Assembly: GCF_004014855.1 (NCBI RefSeq)
Contig: NZ_CP034930.1
Span: forward strand, 1,798,001 to 1,862,000
Direction of reading: 5' to 3'
DNA: 64,000 nucleotides
Source of the DNA: Apibacter raozihei
GTDB taxonomy: Bacteria; Bacteroidota; Bacteroidia; Flavobacteriales; Weeksellaceae
Below, piece after piece: positions 54,744 through 63,826 of the stretch. Position 1 is the first letter of the stretch, and every line of letters starts with the position of its first letter. Both the position numbers and the translations under genes were made by a program. The notes beneath the pieces were generated by a model. The model was given only the letters and a program-made list of their open reading frames with translations. It had not been told where the DNA came from and made no database searches.

Positions 54744-54771
54744 AACCCATTGTAAATGAATACAATGGGTT
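54744..54771 (-). terminator. Terminator of the L31 gene
   Basis: An 11-bp perfect stem (AACCCATTGTA/TACAATGGGTT) with a 6-nt loop, 24 bp after the L31 stop. Confidence 0.75.
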
Positions 54772-54794
54772 GAGTATTTTAATAAGTAATAAAA

Positions 54795-55046
54795 TTACTT
54801 TTTGTAATTCTTGTATTTATTAAAGAACTTGTCAACTCTTCCGGCAGTGTCAACTAACTTAACTTTTCCGGTATAGAATGGGTGAGAAGTACTTGAAATC
54901 TCCATTTTAACCAATGGGTATTCTGTTCCTTCATACTCAATAGTGTCTTTTGTTTCTGCTGTCGAACGGCAAATAAACACCTCGTCGTTACTCATGTCTT
55001 TGAAAACAACTAATCTATAATTATCCGGATGAATGTCTTTTTTCAT
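54795..55046 (-). CDS. rpmE2: 50S ribosomal protein L31, type B
   Basis: Component of the large ribosomal subunit at the central protuberance, bridging the subunits. The sequence [18 protein letters not shown] followed by [20 protein letters not shown] is the type B (YkgM-like) L31, which lacks the zinc-binding cysteines. I chose the ATG at 55046 (83 residues), because the longer reading frame begins upstream of the -7 element TAGATTTG at 55074-55067 and adds no family sequence. It is a single-gene unit. Confidence 0.96.
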   Translation of the reverse strand: MKKDIHPDNYRLVVFKDMSNDEVFICRSTAETKDTIEYEGTEYPLVKMEISSTSHPFYTGKVKLVDTAGRVDKFFNKYKNYKK

Positions 55047-55274
55047 TTTGCTAAAAATTTGAGTGGCAAATCTACAATTTTTTTTACTAACAGACAAGAA
55101 GTTTGAATAAAAAAAAGAAGATTTAAAAATTAATATATTTTTAAAGAAAAGACTACCTGTTAATTTTTACTAATTTCATGTAAATGAAAAGATTATTTAT
55201 TAAAATAAATGACCTTTTTCAGTCTATTTACATTAAAAAATTATAGTTAAAAAATGAACAGGCAATAATTATTC

Positions 55275-56498
55275 TTAATTTAATTTTGTTTGTAAACCTT
55301 GATCAATAGCGTCCAAAAACTCTTCCGTGTTTAAGTAATCTGCTCTGGTCAGTTTATCTCCTTTAACTAAAAGAGCTAAATCTTTAGTCATTTTTCCATT
55401 TTCAACAGTTTCTATACAAACTTTTTCAAGAGTTTCAGCAAAATTTACCAGCTCAGGAGTATTGTCTAGTTTTCCTCTATGTATTAATCCTCTTGTCCAG
55501 GCAAAGATAGAAGCAATAGGGTTAGTAGATGTTTCTTTTCCTTCCTGATGAAGTCTGTAATGGCGGGTAACTGTTCCGTGAGCAGCCTCTGCTTCTACAG
55601 TTTTACCATCCGGTGTAACCAATACGGAAGCCATCAGTCCTAAAGAGCCAAAACCTTGTGCTACAGTATCAGATTGTACATCACCATCATAATTTTTACA
55701 TGCCCATACAAATCCACCATTCCATTTCATTGCTGATGCTACCATATCATCAATTAATCTGTGTTCATAAGTAATACCTAGCTCTTTAAATTTATTCTGA
55801 TACTCATTCTCATAAATTTCCTGAAATATATCTTTAAATCTTCCATCGTATGCTTTCAGAATAGTATTTTTTGTAGATAAATATAATGGCCATTTTTTAG
55901 TTAATGCCATTTGGAAAGACGAATGGGCAAAGCCTCTGATGGATTCATCGGTATTATACATTGATAAGGCAACACCGCTATCTTTAAAATCATAAACATC
56001 CCAGGTCTGAGGCTCTCCGTTTTCTGGTGTAAAAGTCATGGTTAATTTACCAGGACCTTTCGTGACAACGTCTGTGGCTTTATATTGATCACCAAACGCA
56101 TGTCTTCCTATAACAATAGGTTGTGTCCATCCCTGTACATAACGAGGAACATTATTCATGATTATGGGTTCTCTGAATACAGTTCCACCAACAATATTAC
56201 GAATAGTACCATTGGGAGATTTCCACATTTTTTTAAGATTAAATTCTTTTACGCGGGCTTCATCAGGAGTGATTGTTGCACACTTTACTGCAACATTATA
56301 TTTTTTTGTAGCTTCTGCCGAATCAATAGTTACCTGATCATTTGTTTTATCCCTATTTTCAATTCCTAAATCAAAATATTTTAAGTCGATATCTAAATAA
56401 GGAAGAATTAATTTATCCTTGATAAATTTCCAGATTATTCTGGTCATTTCATCCCCATCCATTTCAACTACCGGGTTAAGTACTTTTATTTTTTGCAT
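55275..56498 (-). CDS. icd: NADP-dependent isocitrate dehydrogenase
   Basis: TCA-cycle enzyme that oxidatively decarboxylates isocitrate to 2-oxoglutarate. The 407-residue homodimeric (eukaryote-like, subfamily II) type is recognised by [36 protein letters not shown], the substrate-binding [20 protein letters not shown], the metal-binding [10 protein letters not shown] region, and [20 protein letters not shown], which includes NADP contacts. A -7 element TATATTTG lies on the minus strand at 56528-56521. The gene stands alone. Confidence 0.97.
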   Translation of the reverse strand: MQKIKVLNPVVEMDGDEMTRIIWKFIKDKLILPYLDIDLKYFDLGIENRDKTNDQVTIDSAEATKKYNVAVKCATITPDEARVKEFNLKKMWKSPNGTIRNIVGGTVFREPIIMNNVPRYVQGWTQPIVIGRHAFGDQYKATDVVTKGPGKLTMTFTPENGEPQTWDVYDFKDSGVALSMYNTDESIRGFAHSSFQMALTKKWPLYLSTKNTILKAYDGRFKDIFQEIYENEYQNKFKELGITYEHRLIDDMVASAMKWNGGFVWACKNYDGDVQSDTVAQGFGSLGLMASVLVTPDGKTVEAEAAHGTVTRHYRLHQEGKETSTNPIASIFAWTRGLIHRGKLDNTPELVNFAETLEKVCIETVENGKMTKDLALLVKGDKLTRADYLNTEEFLDAIDQGLQTKLN

Positions 56499-57085
56499 AA
56501 TAAATATTGATTGGTTTTTCCAAATATAATAAGTCTTAAGCTAGTAATGCAAATATTTATCTTATAATTTTTGCTTATCTTTATAGAATGTTTTTTTTAT
56601 AAATATCCAGAATTTATCTCTCACTTTTATTTTAGAATTAAATTTTTTTTATTTCAATTTTGCCAATATATTAAGATTATAAAAACTGCTTTTTTATTTT
56701 ATATTTAGCTATTTTTAATAGAATTTTAAGTGTTAGTTCAATATCGGTTTATCTTAAAATTCTGCAATAACTAAAATGCTAAATCTTTTATGCTTTGCCA
56801 CTTCCAGATGTAAGCAAGTGATGCCATTTTTGTGCAGTACCTTTGATTTTAAAAATAAATTTAATAATATAAATATGATTTTTCTTAAAGTGTACACATC
56901 AAATTACAATATATCTTCTAACCCTGTTACCTTTTGCTGTAAACGCAAAATTCATTTACTAAATATAAATTTTTAAAACTATATTCTTTAGAAAGGCAGA
57001 TGTTTGTAAATTCGTTGAGATTTTTATAATAAAGTTTGGTATAGAATTTTCATTTGATTCTATAACAGTATAAATAAATAATTAA
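56499..57085. other. Gene-free region between icd and the CoA-binding protein
   Basis: About 590 bp of AT-rich DNA. A 66-codon frame at 56776-56976 has a composition unlike a gene (rich in Cys, Asn, Phe) and is not called. The icd promoter lies at the left edge. Nothing else is seen. Confidence 0.5.
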
Positions 57086-57445
57086 ATGAAAAAAACGTTG
57101 GTTATAGGCGCTTCGGAAAATCCAGAAAGATATAGTTACAAAGCGGTTAAACTTTTAAGACAATATGAGCATCCGGTTGTAGCTATAGGAAATAAAGAGG
57201 GCTCAATAGGAGATGTCTCTTTTTCCAAAGAATTGCCTGATATCATTGATTTGGATACCATAACTTTATATTTAAATCCTGATAGGCAAAAAGAGTATTA
57301 TGAATATATTATTTCTTTGAAGCCTAAAAGAATTATATTTAATCCGGGAACAGAAAATAATGAGTTAGTAAACTTGGCACAGGATAACAATATTGTTTCA
57401 GAAGAGGCCTGTACATTGGTATTATTAAGAACCAATCAATATTAG
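57086..57445 (+). CDS. CoA-binding domain protein
   Basis: A small Rossmann-fold protein of 119 residues belonging to the CoA_binding_2 (YccU-like) group. It shows VIGASENPERYSYKAVKLL at the N-terminus, the core IDLDTITLYLNPDRQKEYYE and the C-terminal FNPGTENNELVNLA. The family resembles the CoA-binding part of succinyl-CoA synthetase, but its physiological role is not established. It is a single gene between two gene-free stretches, with a terminator at 57508. Confidence 0.88.
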   Translation: MKKTLVIGASENPERYSYKAVKLLRQYEHPVVAIGNKEGSIGDVSFSKELPDIIDLDTITLYLNPDRQKEYYEYIISLKPKRIIFNPGTENNELVNLAQDNNIVSEEACTLVLLRTNQY

Positions 57446-57507
57446 CAAAATTTTTTTACTATCAGTAATATATAAATAAGATTTTATCCGAAAATTTAAT
57501 AAAAAAG

Positions 57508-57539
57508 TATGCTTCAAAAAGCTTAAGTTTTGAAGCATA
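57508..57539. terminator. Terminator between the CoA-binding gene and the SnoaL-like gene
   Basis: A 12-bp perfect stem, TATGCTTCAAAA/TTTTGAAGCATA (57508-57519 and 57528-57539), between convergent genes. Confidence 0.7.
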
Positions 57540-57564
57540 ATTTGTTTTAAATTATTTTAGAATC

Positions 57565-58056
57565 TTAGAACATAGGGTGTTGGTTTTTAGATTCTTTAGG
57601 TACATTTTGATGTACATCCCAATGCTCAACTATTTTTCCATTGATTACCTTAAAAATATCTATAGTAGAAGTAAGTGTTCCATCAGGATTTGAATTTTTA
57701 ATGTGTAAAAAAACTAGATCTCCTTCAGCTGCTGCGTGCTGCACGTCAATACTAGTTTTTCCCTGACCTTTAAACCATATTTCAGCTTCTTTTTTTAATG
57801 CTTCTGCTCCGTCTGCAACTGTAGGATTATGTTGAATATAGTCTTCAGCAACATACTTGTCGATTGCAGATAAGTCTTTATCTCCAAAAAGTTTCTGATA
57901 AAAATCTAATACTAGTTTTTTGTTATTTTCTGCCGAATTATTTATTGTTTCAAAACGTTCAGTTGAAGTCTTGTTTTCCGTTTCATTTTTTTTCTTTTCA
58001 CAACTTGATATCATTCCTAAAATTAAAACGACAATGCTTAAGATTACTTTTTTCAT
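57565..58056 (-). CDS. SnoaL-like (NTF2-fold) lipoprotein
   Basis: A 163-residue lipoprotein with lipobox GMISSC (Cys19) and a Lys/Asn/Glu-rich linker. The NTF2-like domain has the SnoaL ester-cyclase pattern: LVLDFYQKLFGDKDLSAIDK, YVAEDYIQHNPTVADGAEAL, and GKIVEHWDVHQNVP. In bacteria this family is mostly of unknown substrate. A -7 element TATATTTG lies at 58078-58071 on the minus strand, 15 nt before the ATG. It is a single gene. Confidence 0.85.
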   Translation of the reverse strand: MKKVILSIVVLILGMISSCEKKKNETENKTSTERFETINNSAENNKKLVLDFYQKLFGDKDLSAIDKYVAEDYIQHNPTVADGAEALKKEAEIWFKGQGKTSIDVQHAAAEGDLVFLHIKNSNPDGTLTSTIDIFKVINGKIVEHWDVHQNVPKESKNQHPMF

Positions 58057-58427
58057 TTTCTTATTTTTTTCAAATATATAAATTATTCTGTAATATTTAA
58101 AGTTACAGTTTTAAATTTGATTAAAAACTTTATATTAGTGAAAAAATATTTATATTCATTAATGTAACAGCTTAGAGAAAAATTAATAAATTCATTTATA
58201 TGTAAATAAATGAGTATAAATCTTTTAAATGTTTAAGGGAAAAAGTAATATTATTTTGCTAAGACTCTCTTTTTTTGATTAAATTACAATTGCTGATAAA
58301 TTTATTATAAAAGTTATTATTTTTTAACATTAAAAAAGCATTGATTGCAGTTTCTAAGGATAATCTCACTGTTTATAATTGTATGGATACAGCTAATCAA
58401 ATCAAATCAAATAGTCTTATGTATCAA
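58057..58427. other. Gene-free region between the SnoaL-like gene and feoB
   Basis: About 370 bp, AT-rich. It contains the promoter of the SnoaL-like gene near 58071 and the 3' end of feoAB. I see no RNA gene or clear terminator. Confidence 0.45.
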
Positions 58428-60464
58428 TTATTTAAGCAATTGATACGCCATCAAAGCAAATAAATATGCGATGCCAGTCATTGCAAATAATTGAATTGTG
58501 GGCCACTTCCATGAATTAGTTTCTTTTTTCACAATGGCAAGAGTGCTAATGCATTGCATAGCAAAGGCATAGAAAAGTAATATAGAGACACCTGTTGCAA
58601 AGTTAAAAGTAGGTTCTCCTGTATTATGGTTAATATCTTTGCGCATAAGCTCTTTTAATTTTAGGTTTTCTTCACCATCATCTTCCATACTGTAAATAGA
58701 CGCTAAGGTTCCAACAAATACTTCTCTGGCGGCAAATGAAGATAAAATACCTATATCAATTTTCCAATCGTAACCTAACGGTTCAAAAATGGGTTCAATG
58801 CTTTTACCAAATCTTCCCAAATAAGAATCTTCTAAAGAAGTTTCTTTTAAAAAGTATAATTTTTGATCTTCTTCATTTTTAGCAAAGCCATAAGTACCCA
58901 GAGCCCATAGTATAACGCTGACGGCTAAAATTATTTTACCAGCATTAGCAACAAAACTCCACGAATTTTCAAATAAACCATAAAATACATTTCTCCAGAA
59001 TGGTACCTTATAATTAGGCATATCAAGAATCAGATAACTCTTATATTTAGATTTTATAAATTTATTGGCAATAGCTGCTCCAATGAATGCCATAATTACG
59101 CCTAGAAGATACATAAGCATCATTGTTAATCCTTGATAATTGAAGAAACCTTTACCTTTTGGAATAATTAATGCGATAATTATAGAGTATACTGGTAACC
59201 TTGCTGAACAAGTAATGAAAGGGGTTACTAATATGGTAATGAGTCTTTCTTTAGCATTTTCAATGTTTCTGGCAGACATAACAGCGGGAATTGCACAGGC
59301 TGCACCCGACAATAGTGGAACTACACTTTTACCGTTTAAGCCTACTGGCCTAAACCATCGATCCATAAGAAAAACCACACGCGACATATAACCACTTTCC
59401 TCCATTAACATAAGGAAAAAAAACAAAATGGCTATTTGAGGTACAAAAACGGCAACTCCGCTAATACCTGGTAATATACCATCAGCAACAAGCTCCATAA
59501 GAGGTCCACTTGGTAAATGTTCTTTCAGTAGGTTGCTAGAATAAGCAAATATTTCTTCAATCCAATCCTGAGGAAAGCTGGATAGATAAAAAAGAGATTG
59601 AAATATGAGGAATAAAATACCAAAAAATAAAATATAGCCCCAAAAAGGATGAGTTGCTATTTTATCTATTTTATTGGTCAAAGTCTGAAACGTAGGATCT
59701 TTATGAATTATTTTTTCTACTAAGCTATCAATTTTCTGATGTCTTGAAATAGTTTCTTTTAATTGGAGCCTTTTAGGAACTAATTTATATTCTTTTATAA
59801 TTTCAGCAGCCTTTTCTCTAAATTGGTTAGGAATAATTTCGTTTTTAGACTGCGATAATAACAACCATGCTAAATAATCATTTAATTTAAAATTTTCTTT
59901 AAATTCTTGTACAGCTTTTTCATACTCGCTAGGATATTTAAAAGATGGAGAAGATGAAGCAGTAGTCCCTTTAAAAATAGCTTCTTTCAGTTCTGTAATT
60001 CCTTTGCCTTTTCTTGAGCTGATTAGGACAACAGGAGTATCAAAAAATTCAGGAATATTATTTTCTTTTATAATAATTCCTTCTTTTTCAATATCATCAA
60101 TCTGATTAATGGCTAATATTACCGGAAGTTCTAAATCTTTAACTTGTTCATAAAGAAATAAACTTCTTTTCATATTGTGAACATCTGCCACTACAACTAT
60201 ACAATCAGGATAATCTGGATTGTTGGGAGATGTTAAAATATTTAAAACCAGTTCCTCATCTGCTGAAGAAGGACATAAGCTATAAGTTCCCGGAAGATCC
60301 AGCAGATTGTATTCAATATTTTTAAATATAAATTTGCCTTTCTTTTTTTCAACAGTTATTCCAGGGTAGTTACCGGTTTTTTGATGTAAACCACTTAATT
60401 GATTAAATAGGGTAGTTTTTCCTGAATTAGGATTACCAATAAGAGCGATATTTTTTTTGTTCAT
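58428..60464 (-). CDS. feoB: Ferrous iron transporter FeoB
   Basis: Inner-membrane Fe2+ transporter with a cytoplasmic G-protein domain. G-motifs are GNPNSGKT at residues 10-17, DLPGTYSL and NQID. The hydrophobic part has the paired Gate motifs, GAACAIPAVMSARNIENAKE and SSFAAREVFVGTL, which contain the conserved Cys and Ser/Ala residues of the FeoB pore. I chose the ATG at 60464 (678 residues), 11 bp after the feoA stop. A longer frame to 60488 starts with TTG inside feoA. It lies in an operon with feoA. Confidence 0.96.
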   Translation of the reverse strand: MNKKNIALIGNPNSGKTTLFNQLSGLHQKTGNYPGITVEKKKGKFIFKNIEYNLLDLPGTYSLCPSSADEELVLNILTSPNNPDYPDCIVVVADVHNMKRSLFLYEQVKDLELPVILAINQIDDIEKEGIIIKENNIPEFFDTPVVLISSRKGKGITELKEAIFKGTTASSSPSFKYPSEYEKAVQEFKENFKLNDYLAWLLLSQSKNEIIPNQFREKAAEIIKEYKLVPKRLQLKETISRHQKIDSLVEKIIHKDPTFQTLTNKIDKIATHPFWGYILFFGILFLIFQSLFYLSSFPQDWIEEIFAYSSNLLKEHLPSGPLMELVADGILPGISGVAVFVPQIAILFFFLMLMEESGYMSRVVFLMDRWFRPVGLNGKSVVPLLSGAACAIPAVMSARNIENAKERLITILVTPFITCSARLPVYSIIIALIIPKGKGFFNYQGLTMMLMYLLGVIMAFIGAAIANKFIKSKYKSYLILDMPNYKVPFWRNVFYGLFENSWSFVANAGKIILAVSVILWALGTYGFAKNEEDQKLYFLKETSLEDSYLGRFGKSIEPIFEPLGYDWKIDIGILSSFAAREVFVGTLASIYSMEDDGEENLKLKELMRKDINHNTGEPTFNFATGVSILLFYAFAMQCISTLAIVKKETNSWKWPTIQLFAMTGIAYLFALMAYQLLK

Positions 60465-60474
60465 TTTCCTTTTC

Positions 60475-60714
60475 TTACACCAATTCAATCAAAATGCTCT
60501 TGGCTTCTTCCTTTCTTAGCATTATAGTACTTTTTTCTTTACCATACTCCAGATATAGCGGACCGTTCCATGGGGCTTGTCTTTTAAGTTTCACCACAAC
60601 TCCAGGTACAATTCCCATTTCTAATATTTTTGCGGGAACCTCTTCTTCAGAAAATCCGATAACCTTTGCTGATTGAGTAGGTTTAAGTATAGATAAAGAA
60701 ACACTGCTAAGCAT
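60475..60714 (-). CDS. feoA: Ferrous iron transport protein FeoA
   Basis: A small SH3-like cytoplasmic protein of 79 residues that supports FeoB. The family pattern is visible as EVPAKILEMGIVPGVVVKLK followed by GPLYLEYGKEKSTIMLRKEE. It is the first gene of feoAB. The promoter region upstream has a -7 element TATATTTG on the minus strand (60745-60738) and a half-site TTTAGATT at 60769-60762 that matches the boxes found at the hmu promoter. Confidence 0.93.
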   Translation of the reverse strand: MLSSVSLSILKPTQSAKVIGFSEEEVPAKILEMGIVPGVVVKLKRQAPWNGPLYLEYGKEKSTIMLRKEEAKSILIELV

Positions 60715-60737
60715 AATTTTAGATATTATGATTTTCG

Positions 60738-60769
60738 CAAATATATGAATTATTTGTATTTAATCTAAA
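60738..60769 (-). promoter_or_regulatory. feoAB promoter with an hmu-like half-site
   Basis: The -7 element TATATTTG (60745-60738) is preceded by TTTAGATT (60769-60762), identical to one half of the operator-like boxes between hmuR and hmuS. The second half is not conserved. Confidence 0.4.
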
Positions 60770-60931
60770 TAAATTTAAAAAATGTTTAATGTATTTATAA
60801 TCAGTTGTATTATTGGTTTTTAGCTCAATTAAAAACTTAATATACATTATTATATTACGAAATAAAAAATGCTGACATTAGAAATATATTAAAATTCATA
60901 TAGTTTTGTTTTTCTATTGAAAATTATAATT

Positions 60932-62173
60932 ATGAAGAAAAAAGTATTATTTTTCACCTTTTTTATTACCACAATCCTTGTGCAGGCCGGAGGTTTCAGG
61001 GTTTCATTGCAAGGAGTTCGCCAGGCAGCTATGGCGCATACAAGTGCCCATACCCGAGATGCCAGCGTTGCTTTTTTTAATCCTGCCGGAATAGCCTTTA
61101 TTCCTTCCAAACTTAGTATTTCAGCCGGAGGTTTCGGTGTTTTTGGAAAAGCAGAATATCAGAATAGAGAAATTTTATACAAATCTCATACCGATAATCC
61201 TGTAAGTACTCCTATGGCTTTCAATATTGCATACAAGGCAACGGATAAATTATCTGTAGGTTTCAGTTTAACTACTCCCTTTGGAAGTGGTGTTGATTGG
61301 GGGAGAAATTGGGCAGGTCAGGATCTGATTACAAAAATTGAATTACGTTCATTTTTCTTACAGCCAACTATCGCATACCGTTTTAACGATTGGTTTAGTG
61401 CAGGTGTAGGATTTATTCATGCAGTGGGAAGTGTAAATTTACAACGTTCTCTTTCAGCCGTAAACGGCAGGATGAAATTGGAAGATAAAAATGCTTCAGG
61501 TAATGGTTTTAATCTGGGAATGTATTTTAAGCCTACCAAAGATTTGGATATTAGTATTGCCTACCGTTCAAAAGTAGATATGGATGCTGTAAACGGAAAA
61601 GCTGATTTCGATTTACCTTCATCATTAGTGGGAACGGATTTATTTGTTACAGCACATGATAAATTTCATGCAACTTTACCATTAGCTTCTGAATTTACTT
61701 TAGGAGTGACCTATAGAGTGATTCCCAAATTATCTGTTTCTGCAGATTGGAATGTATCCGGATGGGAAAGATACGAATATCTGACTTTTGAATTTGAAAA
61801 AAATAAAATAGGAAATGATCCTTTACATCCAAATATTTCAACATCACCTAAATTTTACAAATCAACAAGTACGTTTAGGGTAGGAGCAGAATATTTAGCA
61901 ACTGATGTTTTAGCTTTACGTTTGGGGTATTATCACGATCAATCGCCTGTAAAAGATGTTTACTGGAATCCGGAAACACCAAGTACTGATAATAATGCTT
62001 TAACAGGAGGGGTAGGATATAGTTTTTTTGATAAAAAATTAATGTTGGATTTGACGGGTATTTACTATGTAGGTCAACAAAGAAGAGTTGCCAATGAATT
62101 CTATAATTTTTATGGAGATGCAAAACTTAACAGTTTCATTTTAGGATTTGGAATTACATGGAATCCGTTTTAA
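60932..62173 (+). CDS. FadL/OmpP1-family outer-membrane transporter
   Basis: A 413-residue beta-barrel of the FadL type, which carries hydrophobic molecules (long-chain fatty acids in E. coli) across the outer membrane. The signal peptide is followed by GGFRVSLQGVRQAAMAHTSA, whose early residues mark the hatch domain, then DASVAFFNPAGIAFIP (the conserved NPAG). The barrel ends in FILGFGITWNPF. The start ATG at 60932 precedes MKKKVLFFTFF, while a longer frame begins with TTG at 60917. The GDSL lipoprotein follows 22 bp later, suggesting uptake coupled to lipid hydrolysis. Confidence 0.9.
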   Translation: MKKKVLFFTFFITTILVQAGGFRVSLQGVRQAAMAHTSAHTRDASVAFFNPAGIAFIPSKLSISAGGFGVFGKAEYQNREILYKSHTDNPVSTPMAFNIAYKATDKLSVGFSLTTPFGSGVDWGRNWAGQDLITKIELRSFFLQPTIAYRFNDWFSAGVGFIHAVGSVNLQRSLSAVNGRMKLEDKNASGNGFNLGMYFKPTKDLDISIAYRSKVDMDAVNGKADFDLPSSLVGTDLFVTAHDKFHATLPLASEFTLGVTYRVIPKLSVSADWNVSGWERYEYLTFEFEKNKIGNDPLHPNISTSPKFYKSTSTFRVGAEYLATDVLALRLGYYHDQSPVKDVYWNPETPSTDNNALTGGVGYSFFDKKLMLDLTGIYYVGQQRRVANEFYNFYGDAKLNSFILGFGITWNPF

Positions 62174-62195
62174 TCAATTACACAAAATTTTAAAA

Positions 62196-63704
62196 ATGAA
62201 AAAAATGAAAAAATATAATATAATAACTGTAATATTAATTTTTTTAACGCTGGTAGTATCCTGTAACAATAATGATGTATCAGACGTTAAAGTAGAATCT
62301 GGAACTGCTGATTTTTCCAAGTATGTAGCTTTAGGAAATTCACTTACTTCCGGTTATAGAGATAATGCTTTATACATATCAGGACAAAGAGAATCGTATC
62401 CGGCAATTATTGCAGAGCAAATGAAACGAGCTGGAGGAGGAGATTTTAAAATTCCTTATATGTCTGATGAGCTAGGAGGTATACCATCAGTCGGAGTTAA
62501 TAACAAATTAATTTTATCTGTGGTAGGCAGTAGCTTAGCTCCGGTTCTGGTAACTGGTACAGCAACCACTACATTAGATAATATTTATTCACAAGGACCT
62601 TTCCAAAACTTAGGAGTTCCAGGTGCTAAATCTTTTCATTTGATAGCTCCAGGATATGGAAATCCGGCTAATTTAGCCTCAGGTAATGCAAATCCTTATT
62701 TCGTAAGATTTGCTTCCAGTGCGAATGCTACAGTTTTAGAAGATGCCGTTTCTCAAAATCCTACATTTTTTTCATTATGGATTGGAAATAACGATGTCTT
62801 GGGATATGCGACTTCAGGTGGAGACGGTTCTAATTCAATCACTGCAACCTCGCAATTTCAGTCTGCTTATTTACAATTAGTTCAGGCATTAGTAGCCAAA
62901 GGAGCCAAAGGTGTAGTAGCAAACCTTCCTAATGTAACCAGTATTCCGTTTTTTACAACGGTACCCTATAATCCATTAACTCCGGCTACTCTAACCGCCA
63001 GTGATCCTAATCAGATTGAAAAGTTAAATCAGGCTTTTTCACAATTAAATCAAGTTTTTGATTATTTAAATCATCCGGAAAGAAAAGTAAGTTACTCTTC
63101 CACATCATCAAATCCAGTACTGATTAAAGATAAAGCTCTAACAGATCTTGGTGCACAGATTACCCAGGTATTGGTTTCTCAGGGAATTTCTTCTACGCAG
63201 GCAGCGTTATATGGTTCATTATACGGTCAATCCAGACAGGCAACAAAGTCTGATTACTTATTATTAACTATATCAGGTGTTTTAGGGAAACCGAATTCTG
63301 AGGCAATAAATTCTGGTGTTCCGGCTGAATTAGCAGTTAATGGAATTACATATCCGCTTGCAGACAAATGGGTGTTAACTTCTGATGAAATTGCGAATAT
63401 TAATACAGCAACTACCCAGTTTAATTCTATCATAAAGAGTACAGCAGATCAATACGGTTTAGCTTTTGCTGATGTAAACAGCTTAATGGTAGATTTAAGC
63501 GGAAAATCCGGAATAATTTACGATGGAGTGAGCTATACAAGCAAGTTTGTAACCGGAGGAGCTTTTTCCCTGGATGGAGTACACCCAACAAGCAGAGGGT
63601 ATGCTTTCATAGCTAATGAATTTATAAAAGCAATTAATAAGAAATATTTATCCAATTTACCACAGGTAAACCCTAATATATATCAGGGAATAACATTCCC
63701 TTAA
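62196..63704 (+). CDS. SGNH/GDSL-hydrolase lipoprotein
   Basis: A 502-residue lipoprotein with a signal peptide ending in LVVSC (lipobox). The SGNH hydrolase blocks are visible: block I as YVALGNSLTSGYRDN with the nucleophile Ser, block III as LWIGNNDVLGYA with Asn, and block V as LDGVHPTSRGYAFIANEF with the catalytic Asp and His. A long insertion fills the middle. The ATG at 62196 gives the signal peptide, whereas a longer frame to 62148 overlaps the FadL gene. The pairing with a FadL transporter suggests an outer-membrane esterase that releases fatty acids for uptake. Confidence 0.9.
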   Translation: MKKMKKYNIITVILIFLTLVVSCNNNDVSDVKVESGTADFSKYVALGNSLTSGYRDNALYISGQRESYPAIIAEQMKRAGGGDFKIPYMSDELGGIPSVGVNNKLILSVVGSSLAPVLVTGTATTTLDNIYSQGPFQNLGVPGAKSFHLIAPGYGNPANLASGNANPYFVRFASSANATVLEDAVSQNPTFFSLWIGNNDVLGYATSGGDGSNSITATSQFQSAYLQLVQALVAKGAKGVVANLPNVTSIPFFTTVPYNPLTPATLTASDPNQIEKLNQAFSQLNQVFDYLNHPERKVSYSSTSSNPVLIKDKALTDLGAQITQVLVSQGISSTQAALYGSLYGQSRQATKSDYLLLTISGVLGKPNSEAINSGVPAELAVNGITYPLADKWVLTSDEIANINTATTQFNSIIKSTADQYGLAFADVNSLMVDLSGKSGIIYDGVSYTSKFVTGGAFSLDGVHPTSRGYAFIANEFIKAINKKYLSNLPQVNPNIYQGITFP

Positions 63705-63729
63705 CATGATTAAATATTTAATGTGATTA

Positions 63730-63759
63730 AACTGAGCAAAATTTTTGTTCAGTTTTTTT
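63730..63759 (+). terminator. Terminator of the FadL-GDSL operon
   Basis: A stem of AACTGAGCAAAA with TTTTGTTCAGTT including one G-T pair (arms 63730-63741 and 63743-63754), followed by a T-run. Confidence 0.7.
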
Positions 63760-63782
63760 ATAAATAGTGTGTGAAAAAATTA

Positions 63783-63790
63783 TAAATTTG
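63783..63790 (+). promoter_or_regulatory. -7 element of prs
   Basis: TAAATTTG fits TAnnTTTG and lies 37 nt before the prs ATG. Confidence 0.5.
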
Positions 63791-63826
63791 CAGCAATCGT
63801 TTCGAAACTAATTTAACTAATTATAA

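Noticed and set aside
55047-55097. N-terminal extension of L31
   Set aside because: The extra 17 residues lie across the -7 element and are not part of the L31 family sequence.
56776-56976. A 66-codon frame between icd and the CoA-binding gene
   Set aside because: Its composition is rich in Cys, Asn and Phe, it lacks a ribosome binding site and has no domain, so it is probably random in AT-rich DNA.
60465-60488. N-terminal extension of FeoB starting at a TTG inside feoA
   Set aside because: The ATG at 60464 gives the normal FeoB N-terminus directly before the GTPase P-loop.
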